DNA of 23,300 bases from DASTSN01 sp035549175 (GTDB lineage Bacteria; Bacteroidota; Bacteroidia; Chitinophagales; Chitinophagaceae), in the NCBI GenBank assembly GCA_035549175.1, contig DASZRL010000074.1:1-23300 (forward strand), in the 5' to 3' direction. A program made the position numbers and the translations under genes. Positions within the stretch are counted from its first letter, which is position 1, and every line of letters begins with the position of its first letter. Shown here one piece after another: positions 8,797 through 15,767 of this stretch. The notes under the pieces were generated by a model. It was given only the letters and a program-made list of their open reading frames with translations. It was not told the DNA's origin and did no database searches.

Positions 8797-8828
8797 CTCA
8801 CACAGCGTGAGTGTTAATGATCAAGACC

Positions 8829-8859
8829 GGAACCTTGTCTCTACAAGGTTCCTTTTCTT
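8829..8859 (+). terminator. Strong intrinsic terminator between the transport and enzyme halves of the PUL
   Basis: A perfect 10-bp stem, GGAACCTTGT (8829-8838) with ACAAGGTTCC (8843-8852), CTCT tetraloop, then TTTTCTT. It ends transcripts from the susC side. The enzyme genes, which start 33 bases later, therefore need read-through, antitermination or their own promoter; a partial -7 match, TTCATTTG (8878-8885), lies only seven bases before the chosen start codon. Confidence 0.9.
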
Positions 8860-8891
8860 ATGTTAACCAGACAACCCTTCATTTGCAAAAG

Positions 8892-10256
8892 ATGCTTGGC
8901 GTGAAAAAAAAGTTTTTCTTCCTGGTGCTGCCATGCCTGATGACGTCCTTTTTAGGCTGGGGACAGTCAAAACGCGCGAACAATCGTGTCGCTGATACAC
9001 ATAGTAAATGGCAGCCTGCCGAACTTTCCGACAGTGCCTTGCTGGACCTGGTTGAGCAGCAGACGATCCGGTATTTCTGGGATTTTGCTCATCCGGTTAG
9101 CGGTATGGCCCGGGAAAGGAGCAACCAGGCGTTTGATTACGGATCAGAGGTAGTAACGACGGGTGGCACCGGCTTTGGGGTTATGGCGATCCTGGTAGCT
9201 GTCGACCGTCACTGGATTGGCAGGGACACAGCGGCCCGCCGGTTGCTTAAGCTGGTCAATTTCCTGCTCAAGGCCGATTCCTACCATGGCGTATTTCCGC
9301 ATTGGATGAACGGGGCTACCGGCAGGACCATCCCTTTCAGCCGTAAGGACGATGGTGCGGACCTGGTGGAAACCTCCTACCTGCTGCAGGGCCTGCTTTG
9401 TGCCCGCCAGTATTTCCAGGGAGATAATGATACCGAGCGGGAACTACGTAACCGGATCGGATGGATATGGAACGACGTGGAGTGGAACTGGTTCACACGT
9501 GACGGACGAGAGGTGCTGTATTGGCATTGGAGCCCCAATAATGGCTGGAGCATGGATTTCCCGATCCGGGGCTTTAATGAGTGCCTGATCACCTACGTGC
9601 TGGCAGCCAGCGGCGAACGGTACCCGGTTCCGGCATCCGTGTATCACCGGGGATGGGCCCAGAGCGATTTCTTCCGGAATGGAAAAACCTTTTATGGTTA
9701 CCGGCTGCCCCTGGGCTTCGATTTCGGAGGGCCGCTTTTCTTTTCCCAGTATTCCTTCCTGGGACTGGATCCTCACGGCCTGCAGGATGACTACGCCGAC
9801 TACTGGGAGCAGACTACCCACCACACGCTTATCAACCACGCCTATTGCCTGGAGAATCCCCAGCATTTTGCCGGCTACGGAGCAACCTGCTGGGGGCTTA
9901 CGGCCTGTGATACCTACTATGGCTATGATGCCTATTCACCCACCAACGACCGCGGGACCATTGCACCCACGGCGGCATTGTCTGCCTTCCCGTACACGCC
10001 GGAATATTCCATGAAGGCCCTGCGTCATTTCTATTACGACCTTGGCGGACGCCTGTGGGGCCCCTACGGGTTTCATGATGCCTTCAATGAAACCAGGAAC
10101 TGGTATGCGGAAAGCTACCTGGCGATTGACCAGGGACCGATTGTGGTCATGATCGAAAATTACCGTAGCGGGCTGTTGTGGAAGCTTTTTATGAGTTGTC
10201 CGGAGGTAGCTTCCGGCCTGCGTAAACTCGGATTCAAGAGTCCCTACCTGAAATAG
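8892..10256 (+). CDS. GH144-type endo-beta-1,2-glucanase, secreted (paralogue 1)
   Basis: Glycoside hydrolase of the 'glycoamylase' (PF10091) fold, family GH144, founded on an endo-beta-1,2-glucanase of Chitinophaga pinensis; it should cut beta-1,2-glucan to sophoro-oligosaccharides. From the ATG at 8892 it has 454 residues; the frame extends to 8811, but that would place the start upstream of a strong terminator. The in-frame GTG at 8901 would give an equally good signal peptide (VKKKFFFLVLPCL, cleavage near GWG-Q), with no lipobox. The (alpha/alpha)6 domain spans about 47-454: YFWDFAHPVSGMARER, TTGGTGFGVMA, FPHWMNGATG, the acidic cluster DDGADLVE (153-160), WHWSPNNGW, Glu230 in RGFNECLITY, GGPLFFSQYSFLGLDP, FPYTPEYSMKAL and YLAIDQGPIVVMIENYRSGLLW. 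Which acids are catalytic is inferred from family knowledge. Soluble periplasmic location is likely. The second copy starts six bases after its stop. Confidence 0.87.
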   Translation: MLGVKKKFFFLVLPCLMTSFLGWGQSKRANNRVADTHSKWQPAELSDSALLDLVEQQTIRYFWDFAHPVSGMARERSNQAFDYGSEVVTTGGTGFGVMAILVAVDRHWIGRDTAARRLLKLVNFLLKADSYHGVFPHWMNGATGRTIPFSRKDDGADLVETSYLLQGLLCARQYFQGDNDTERELRNRIGWIWNDVEWNWFTRDGREVLYWHWSPNNGWSMDFPIRGFNECLITYVLAASGERYPVPASVYHRGWAQSDFFRNGKTFYGYRLPLGFDFGGPLFFSQYSFLGLDPHGLQDDYADYWEQTTHHTLINHAYCLENPQHFAGYGATCWGLTACDTYYGYDAYSPTNDRGTIAPTAALSAFPYTPEYSMKALRHFYYDLGGRLWGPYGFHDAFNETRNWYAESYLAIDQGPIVVMIENYRSGLLWKLFMSCPEVASGLRKLGFKSPYLK

Positions 10257-10262
10257 TGCGCC

Positions 10263-11981
10263 ATGGTGCGGATTCCGCCTTATCATCGAAACGGTCCTGT
10301 TTACCGCAGGCGGCCCGGTAGCGGCATCCTGGCCGGGTGGATCCTGCTGTGGGCAGCGGCCACCGGTTGCAGCAAAGGCTCCGGATCCGCCCCGCCGCCG
10401 CCCGGCCCGGTTCAATCCTTTTATTTCAGCAGGGCCTCCGTCGGTACCCAGGCAGGCACAAGCTTTTATGGGGTGGCCATTGCGCCGCAGGTGACCATCA
10501 GCTTCACCGCCCCGGTGGACCGTACCTCCGCCGCCTCCCAGTTTATCCTGCGGGATGCGGGAGGCGTCAGCCTGCCGGTGGATCTGGCCTTTGCCGATGG
10601 AGACAGCAGCATACGGCTCAGCCCTCATGCCGCCCTGCAATACCTGAGCCGCTACACGATATCGGTGGGGGCCGGACTCCTGTCCCGCGGGCAGACCCGC
10701 CTGGGAACCTCCCTGCAGCTAAGCCTGATGACCGCACTGGATTCCTCGGACAAGTTTCCGGCGGTTTCGGACAGTGCCCTGCTGGACAAGGTCCAGCAGC
10801 AGACCTTCCGTTACTTCTGGGATTTTGCCCACCCGGTAAGCGGGCTGGCGAGGGAACGGACCACCTCGGGAGACTTGGTTACCACCGGAGGCAGCGGATT
10901 TGGCGTGATGGCCCTCCTGGTAGGCATACACCGGCAGTTCATCACCCGTACCCAGGGCCTGGACCGGATGACCCGGATCGTCCATTTTCTGGCCGGGCAG
11001 GCCACTACCTACCACGGAGCATTCCCGCATTGGATGAATGGAACTACGGGGGCCACGATCCCCTTCTCGCCCAATGACGACGGCGCGGACCTGGTGGAGA
11101 CGGCCTATCTGATGCAGGGATTGCTTTGTGCCCGCCAGTTCTTTGACGGGACGGACAGCGCCGAAGCCGGTCTGCGCAGTACGATCGATACCCTCTGGAA
11201 CCGGGTGGAATGGGACTGGTTCACCCAGGGTGGCCAGCAACAGCTGTACTGGCACTGGAGTCCGGACAAGGGCTGGGTTATGAATATGCCGATCAAGGGC
11301 TGGGATGAAGCCCTGATCACCTATGTACTGGCTGCCTCCTCCCAAGACCACGCCATTGACGCTGCCGTGTACCAGAACGGATGGGCCCAGCAAGGCGCCA
11401 TCCGCAACGGCAACAGCTACTATAATTTCGTGCTTCCGCTGGGACCCACCCTGGGAGGGCCCCTTTTCTTTTCGCAGTATTCCTTTCTGGGCCTGGATCC
11501 GAACGGGCTTACGGATGCCTATGCCGACTACCTGCAGCAGGTGACCAACCATACGCTGATCCAGTATAGTTATTGCCAGGCAAATCCGCGGAACTATTAT
11601 GGCTACAGTGACGCCTGTTGGGGACTGACCGCCAGTGATGACCCCGCAGGTTATGCCGTTCATGATCCGATGCAGGATAACGGGGTTGTTTCGCCTACAG
11701 CCGCCCTCTCGTCGTTTCCGTACACCCCGCAGGCGTCCATGAAGGCGCTTGCCTTTTTTTATTACAAACTGGGGGACCGCCTCTGGGGCCCTTACGGGTT
11801 TAAAGATGCCTTCCGCCTGCAGGATGGCTGGTTTGACAACGACTACCTGGCCATTGATCAGGGCCCCATCCTCGTGATGATCGAAAACTACCGCAGCGGA
11901 CTGCTCTGGAACCTGTTTACGAGCTGCCCGGAGGTTCGGACCGGGCTGGTGCGGCTAGGATTTCAGGCGCCTTATCTTTAA
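10263..11981 (+). CDS. GH144-type endo-beta-1,2-glucanase lipoprotein with N-terminal Ig-like domain (paralogue 2)
   Basis: Second GH144-type enzyme, 572 residues. It differs from its neighbour by a lipoprotein signal (ILLWAAATGC, Cys36), a Gly/Pro linker (SGSAPPPPGP), and an N-terminal bacterial Ig-like (Big_5-type) domain at about 50-158 (VTISFTAPVDRTS, IRLSPHAALQYLSRYTISV). The catalytic domain, about 168-572, keeps all main blocks: YFWDFAHPVSGLARER, FPHWMNGTTG, DDGADLVET (272-280), WHWSPDKGW, GWDEALITY, GGPLFFSQYSFLGLDP and YLAIDQGPILVMIENYRSGLLW. Lipidation suggests outer-membrane anchoring, perhaps on the cell surface, where it would make the first cuts in polymer before SusCD import. 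The spacing of six bases from paralogue 1 and the shared domain indicate tandem duplication. The GDSL gene begins 18 bases downstream. A label of glucoamylase, common for this fold, would be misleading. Confidence 0.87.
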   Translation: MVRIPPYHRNGPVYRRRPGSGILAGWILLWAAATGCSKGSGSAPPPPGPVQSFYFSRASVGTQAGTSFYGVAIAPQVTISFTAPVDRTSAASQFILRDAGGVSLPVDLAFADGDSSIRLSPHAALQYLSRYTISVGAGLLSRGQTRLGTSLQLSLMTALDSSDKFPAVSDSALLDKVQQQTFRYFWDFAHPVSGLARERTTSGDLVTTGGSGFGVMALLVGIHRQFITRTQGLDRMTRIVHFLAGQATTYHGAFPHWMNGTTGATIPFSPNDDGADLVETAYLMQGLLCARQFFDGTDSAEAGLRSTIDTLWNRVEWDWFTQGGQQQLYWHWSPDKGWVMNMPIKGWDEALITYVLAASSQDHAIDAAVYQNGWAQQGAIRNGNSYYNFVLPLGPTLGGPLFFSQYSFLGLDPNGLTDAYADYLQQVTNHTLIQYSYCQANPRNYYGYSDACWGLTASDDPAGYAVHDPMQDNGVVSPTAALSSFPYTPQASMKALAFFYYKLGDRLWGPYGFKDAFRLQDGWFDNDYLAIDQGPILVMIENYRSGLLWNLFTSCPEVRTGLVRLGFQAPYL

Positions 11982-11999
11982 TTAAGTATATTTATCCGC

Positions 12000-12698
12000 A
12001 TGAACCAAACGAACTGCTCCGTGCGCAAGTTTGCTCTGAGGTCCCTGGGTTTACTGCTGCTGGTACTCGTCCTGCAACCCTCCCGGGCCCAGCAGGCGGA
12101 TGACCCGTACGCCGATGAAATCCGGGCATTTCGGCACCAGGACAGCCTGGAGCCGCCGCCCAGCCATGCCATCCTGTTCGTCGGCAGTTCCTCCTTTCGT
12201 TTCTGGAAGGATGTACAACAGGATTTTCCCGGCTATACGATCATTAACCGCGGCTTTGGCGGATCGACCCTGCCCGATGTGATCCGTCACGCGGGCGAAA
12301 TAATCCTGCCCTACCATCCGCGCGAGGTGGTGATCTATTGCGGGGAAAACGACCTGGCCTATGCCGATACGGTAAGCCCGGAGCTCGTTTTGGCGCGGTT
12401 CAGGACGCTTTTCGGGATCATCCGGCACGCCTATCCGCGCCTGCCGATCGTATTTGTTTCCATCAAACCCAGTCCAAGCCGCCAGCAGCTGATGCCCAGG
12501 ATGCTCCGGGCCAATGTGCTGATCCGGCAGTTCCTGGCCCGCAGGCGGAAGACCTATTTTGTCGATGTCTATCACCGGATGCTGACCCAGGAGGGAACGC
12601 CGATGCCGGATATATTCGGAGACGACAACCTGCATATGAACCGGAAGGGCTATGCCATCTGGCAGGAAGCCATCCGTCCTTTTCTCATAAAAGACTAA
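12000..12698 (+). CDS. Secreted SGNH/GDSL-type esterase
   Basis: A 232-residue SGNH hydrolase with a type I signal peptide (SLGLLLLVLVLQPSRAQQ, cleavage after Ala30 likely). The four family blocks are complete: block I ILFVGSSSFRFW with Ser64 the expected nucleophile (G-S-S in place of G-D-S), block II NRGFGGST (Gly oxyanion donor), block III GENDL (115-119) and block V Asp209/His212 in DDNLHMN. It should therefore be an active ester hydrolase. It lies 18 bases after the second GH144 gene and ten bases before the GH3 start, so it is translated from the same mRNA as the beta-1,2-glucan enzymes. A deacylase acting on substituted glucan (for example acetyl or succinyl esters on cyclic glucans) is a reasonable inference; the true acyl group is unknown. 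Confidence 0.85.
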   Translation: MNQTNCSVRKFALRSLGLLLLVLVLQPSRAQQADDPYADEIRAFRHQDSLEPPPSHAILFVGSSSFRFWKDVQQDFPGYTIINRGFGGSTLPDVIRHAGEIILPYHPREVVIYCGENDLAYADTVSPELVLARFRTLFGIIRHAYPRLPIVFVSIKPSPSRQQLMPRMLRANVLIRQFLARRRKTYFVDVYHRMLTQEGTPMPDIFGDDNLHMNRKGYAIWQEAIRPFLIKD

Positions 12699-12708
12699 AG
12701 CCTTGCAC

Positions 12709-14994
12709 ATGAAACGAGTTTCTATTTCGGTTTTTCTGCTTGCCTGCCTGATGCACCTTGCCGCGCAGCAGGGAAAGTATACCGCTGACGCCCGCATGAA
12801 CGCCTTCATCAACGACCTGATGAAGAAAATGACCCTCGAGGAAAAGATCGGCCAGCTCAACCTGGTAACCCCCGGGGGCGCGGTCACCGGTTCCGTGGTC
12901 AGCAATGATGTGGATAATAAAATTCGCAAAGGGCTTGTCGGCGGTCTGTTCGGTATTACCGGTCCCGACAAGGTTCGACAGGCTCAGGATATCGCGGTCA
13001 AGAACTCCCGCCTGCATATTCCCCTGATCTTCGGCCTGGATGTCATTCACGGACACAAGACCGTGTTTCCCATTCCGCTGGGCTTATCGTGCAGCTGGGA
13101 TACTGCCCTGATTGAGCGCAGCGCCCGCATTGCTGCCACCGAGGCAACCGCCGACGGACTGAACTGGGCGTTTTCCCCCATGGTGGACATCGCCCGAGAC
13201 CCCCGGTGGGGCCGGATCGCGGAAGGCTCCGGGGAAGACCCCTTCCTGGGATCCCAGATCGCGCAGGCCATGGTTCGCGGATACCAGGGAAAGGACCTGT
13301 CCCAAGATAACACCCTGCTTGCCTGTGTGAAGCATTATGCACTGTACGGGGCAGCGGAGGCAGGAAGGGATTATAATACGGTGGACATGAGCCGTATCCG
13401 GATGTATAACGAATACCTGGCTCCCTACAAAGCGGCTGTGGACGCGGGGGTGGGAAGTGTCATGACATCCTTTAATGAGGTGGATGGTATCCCGGCCACG
13501 GGTAATAAATGGCTCGTTACCGATGTGCTGCGCAAGCAATGGGGATTTAACGGGCTGGTCGTGACCGATTATACGTCGATCAGCGAAATGACCAACCACG
13601 GCATGGGGGACCTGCAGACGGTTTCCTCCCTGGCCCTGCATGCCGGTGTAGATATGGATATGGTCAGTGAGGGCTTCCTGACAACCCTTAAAAAATCGCT
13701 CCAGGAAGGAAAAGTCACGCTGGCTCAAATTGACACGGCCTGCCGCCGGATCCTGGAGGCCAAATACCGCCTGGGCCTTTTTGAGGACCCGTACCGGTAT
13801 TGCAATGACCAGCGGGCCGCTACGGAAATCCTGAGCGACGCCAACCGGCAGGCTGCCCGGGAAATCGCCGCGCGATCCTTTGTGCTGCTTAAAAACCGGC
13901 GGGAAGTCCTACCGCTTCAGAAAAAAGGGACGATTGCGGTAATCGGGCCCCTGGCGGACAGCAAGCGCAACATGCTGGGCACCTGGAGTGTTGCCGGAGA
14001 CTGGCAGCAGTCGGTCACCGTGCTGGACGGTATCCGCAATGCCGCGGGCCAGGATGTGAATGTATTATATGCCAAGGGGGCGAACATCAGCGATGATCCG
14101 ATGTTGATCCAGCGCACCAATGTTTTCGGGACCGAGGTGGATATTGACAAGCGCAGCCCGGAGGAAATGATCCAGGAAGCCGTGACCACCGCCGGACAGG
14201 CGGATGTCATTGTAGCCGTGGTCGGGGAAGCGGCCGATATGACCGGTGAGGCTTCCAGCCGTTCGGATATCCGTATTCCGGAGAGCCAGGAAAACCTGCT
14301 CAAGGCGCTGGTCAAGACCGGCAAGCCCGTAGTCATGGTGCTGTTCAACGGAAGGCCCCTTACCCTGGGCTGGGAAGACCAGCAGGTTGCGGCCATCCTG
14401 GATGTCTGGTTTGGCGGAACGGAGACCGGAAATGCCGTCGCCGATGTGCTGTTCGGGGCCTATAATCCATCCGGCAAGCTGACCACCACCTTCCCGCGCA
14501 GCGTAGGGCAGATACCCCTGTATTATAACCACAAGAATACCGGCCGTCCCTACAACGGGGAGGATTTTGCCAAGTTTAAAAGTGATTACCTGGACGTTTC
14601 CAATGATCCGGTGTATCCTTTCGGGTACGGGCTCAGTTACACCCGGTTTGATTACGGAAATATCAAACTCAGCAGTGAGGTGCTGAAACCGGGTGGCAGG
14701 CTGACGGCTTCCATTCCCGTCACCAATGCGGGAGCCTATGAGGGCGAAGAGGTGGTACAGCTTTATATCCGGGACCTGGTGGGCAGTGTGACCCGGCCCG
14801 TCAAGGAACTCAAGGGATTTCAGAAGATCCGCCTGAAGCCCGGCGAAACCCGGGTGGTTACCTTTTCGATCACTCCCGATGATCTGCGCTTTTACAACAG
14901 CCAGCTGCAGTTTGTCTACGAACCGGGCGATTTCAAGGTATTTATCGGAACCAATTCAAGAGACGTGAAGGAAGCCGCTTTCCGCCTGCAATAA
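12709..14994 (+). CDS. GH3 beta-glucosidase, BglX-like, probable beta-1,2-oligoglucan processing enzyme
   Basis: Periplasmic glycoside hydrolase family 3 exo-beta-glucosidase, 761 residues from the ATG at 12709 (the frame reaches a TTG at 12703, less likely). A signal peptide (ISVFLLACLMHLAAQ) is followed by the TIM barrel (MTLEEKIGQLNL, FGLDVIHGHKTVFPIPLG, FSPMVDIARDPRWGRIAEGSGEDP, KHYALYGAAEAGRDYN), the nucleophile Asp287 in LVVTDYTS, and the alpha/beta-sandwich domain with the expected acid/base Glu514 in TGEASSRSD. The C-terminus is fibronectin-III-like (VTNAGAYEGEEVVQLYIRD). The block YAKGAN followed by VVGEAADMTGEASSRSDI is like BglX. Related GH3 enzymes from Bacteroides (BT_3567 as I recall) hydrolyse sophorose-type oligosaccharides, and the two GH144 genes beside it point to that role here. 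Last gene of the enzyme operon; a terminator follows. Confidence 0.92.
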   Translation: MKRVSISVFLLACLMHLAAQQGKYTADARMNAFINDLMKKMTLEEKIGQLNLVTPGGAVTGSVVSNDVDNKIRKGLVGGLFGITGPDKVRQAQDIAVKNSRLHIPLIFGLDVIHGHKTVFPIPLGLSCSWDTALIERSARIAATEATADGLNWAFSPMVDIARDPRWGRIAEGSGEDPFLGSQIAQAMVRGYQGKDLSQDNTLLACVKHYALYGAAEAGRDYNTVDMSRIRMYNEYLAPYKAAVDAGVGSVMTSFNEVDGIPATGNKWLVTDVLRKQWGFNGLVVTDYTSISEMTNHGMGDLQTVSSLALHAGVDMDMVSEGFLTTLKKSLQEGKVTLAQIDTACRRILEAKYRLGLFEDPYRYCNDQRAATEILSDANRQAAREIAARSFVLLKNRREVLPLQKKGTIAVIGPLADSKRNMLGTWSVAGDWQQSVTVLDGIRNAAGQDVNVLYAKGANISDDPMLIQRTNVFGTEVDIDKRSPEEMIQEAVTTAGQADVIVAVVGEAADMTGEASSRSDIRIPESQENLLKALVKTGKPVVMVLFNGRPLTLGWEDQQVAAILDVWFGGTETGNAVADVLFGAYNPSGKLTTTFPRSVGQIPLYYNHKNTGRPYNGEDFAKFKSDYLDVSNDPVYPFGYGLSYTRFDYGNIKLSSEVLKPGGRLTASIPVTNAGAYEGEEVVQLYIRDLVGSVTRPVKELKGFQKIRLKPGETRVVTFSITPDDLRFYNSQLQFVYEPGDFKVFIGTNSRDVKEAAFRLQ

Positions 14995-15014
14995 CCGGAG
15001 AGCGACCGGCAAAA

Positions 15015-15041
15015 AAATATCCCGGCCAGACCGGGATATTT
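15015..15041. terminator. Bidirectional terminator between GH3 and the convergent H1-like gene
   Basis: AAATATCCCGG (15015-15025) pairs perfectly with CCGGGATATTT (15031-15041) over 11 bp, with a CCAGA loop. The A-run on its left (15011-15017) becomes a U-tract for the minus-strand transcript and ATATTTC serves the plus strand less well. It separates the end of the PUL from the H1-like gene. Confidence 0.8.
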
Positions 15042-15064
15042 CAGGTATTTGACGGTCATGTCGA

Positions 15065-15418
15065 CTACATTTCACCATTTCCGGAGGCCATGCCAGACTC
15101 CATAGGCGGGGTGGGGGGTACGGCGGGTGCCGGGGCAGGAGCCTGCACAACCGGAGCCGGTTTGGGTTTGCTGACTGCCTTTCTGGGGGCCGCTTTCTTC
15201 TTTTTGGGAGCAGCCTTTTTCGGTGCTGCTTTTTTCTTCGGTGCTGCCTTCTTAACGGCTTTTTTGGGAGCCTTTTTTGCAGCCTTTTTGACCGCTTTTT
15301 TAGCTGCTTTCTTGGGGGCAGCTTTTTTCCTGGGAGCTGCCTTCTTAGCTACTTTACTGGCCTTTTTGCCAGCAGGTCTCTTCGCAGCCTTTTTCTTGGA
15401 TTTCTTCTTTGCAGCCAT
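15065..15418 (-). CDS. Histone H1-like, lysine/alanine-rich DNA-binding protein
   Basis: A 117-residue, very basic low-complexity protein. Residues 1-85 are repeating Lys-Lys-Ala-Ala-Pro/Val units (for example KKAAPKKAAKKAVKKAAKKA, then APKKKAAPKKAAPKKKKAAPRKA), the composition of eukaryotic H1 tails and of the bacterial H1-like proteins seen in Chlamydiae and many Bacteroidota. The last 30 residues change to a Pro/Ala stretch (KPAPVVQAPAPAPAVPPTPP) and a short non-basic tail with two Glu and two Met. It probably binds nucleic acid non-specifically in the nucleoid; no folded domain is visible. It runs convergent to the PUL and divergent from fusA. A weak -7-like element, TAATTTAA on the minus strand, lies at 15474-15481 with a TTTTG about 20 bases further upstream. 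Confidence 0.85.
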   Translation of the reverse strand: MAAKKKSKKKAAKRPAGKKASKVAKKAAPRKKAAPKKAAKKAVKKAAKKAPKKAVKKAAPKKKAAPKKAAPKKKKAAPRKAVSKPKPAPVVQAPAPAPAVPPTPPMESGMASGNGEM

Positions 15419-15701
15419 ACTTCGATGATTTTGGTAGTTTTAAATGTTGGGAAGGTGAAAAATAATTGTCGGTTTAAATTACAACGAATACCATATATCA
15501 GCAAAATTTTGCCTGTAATCTTGGCAGATTATTTTCGGGCGGGTTACGCCTACCTGCCGGATTGCCCGGGGAACGACCGGACCGGGTAGGGTAAGGGGGG
15601 CCGCCAGGTATGCCCGGGGCGGGGTAAGTGGCCGGCCGGCGGGCAGGCAGCGGGTGTGGATTATATAATGGGGGAAATAATGATTTTCCGGCTAATTTCT
15701 A
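15419..15701. other. Divergent intergenic region with a GC-rich, G-run patch
   Basis: Between the H1-like gene and the fusA promoter no coding frame is supported. The left part (15419-15535) is AT-rich and would carry the H1-like promoter. The middle (15541-15655) is sharply GC-rich, with TGCCCGGGG repeated at 15563-15571 and 15611-15619, G-runs at 15584-15600 (G3-TA-G3-TAA-G6) and GGGGCGGGG at 15616-15624, then the palindromic GGCCGGCCGGC around 15630-15640. The right part is AT-rich again and leads into the promoter. The function of the patch is unknown. Confidence 0.5.
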
Positions 15702-15709
15702 TACCTTTG
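15702..15709 (+). promoter_or_regulatory. Probable fusA promoter (-7 box)
   Basis: TACCTTTG matches the Bacteroidota housekeeping -7 consensus TAnnTTTG at every fixed position and lies 58 bases before the fusA ATG, giving a leader of roughly 50 bases. No clear TTG -33 element sits at the usual distance; only an AT-rich stretch (GATTTTCC at 15682-15689) is present. The same octamer precedes rpsJ. Its presence fits the loss of cotranscription with rpsL-rpsG. Confidence 0.65.
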
Positions 15710-15767
15710 CGCCTCCAAAACCGTAAGGTTGCTTTTTCATCACTAAATACCCGAAAATAGGCAAGTC

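Noticed and set aside
8635..8817. A 60-codon plus-strand frame after the LamG gene
   Set aside because: It starts inside one hairpin and runs through a probable terminator; the predicted peptide has no signal, domain or family look.
8892..11981. Naming the two PF10091-type proteins as starch glucoamylases
   Set aside because: The name is inherited from an early domain label; the characterised relatives in Chitinophaga are GH144 endo-beta-1,2-glucanases and there is no GH15 or GH97 signature.
15065..15418. The repeat block of the H1-like gene as a CRISPR or satellite array
   Set aside because: Repeats are short, irregular, in-frame Lys/Ala codons without spacers.
15090..15428. A 112-residue Gly/Ala/Phe-rich plus-strand frame
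   Set aside because: It is the mirror of the Lys/Ala repeat coding of the H1-like gene on the minus strand.
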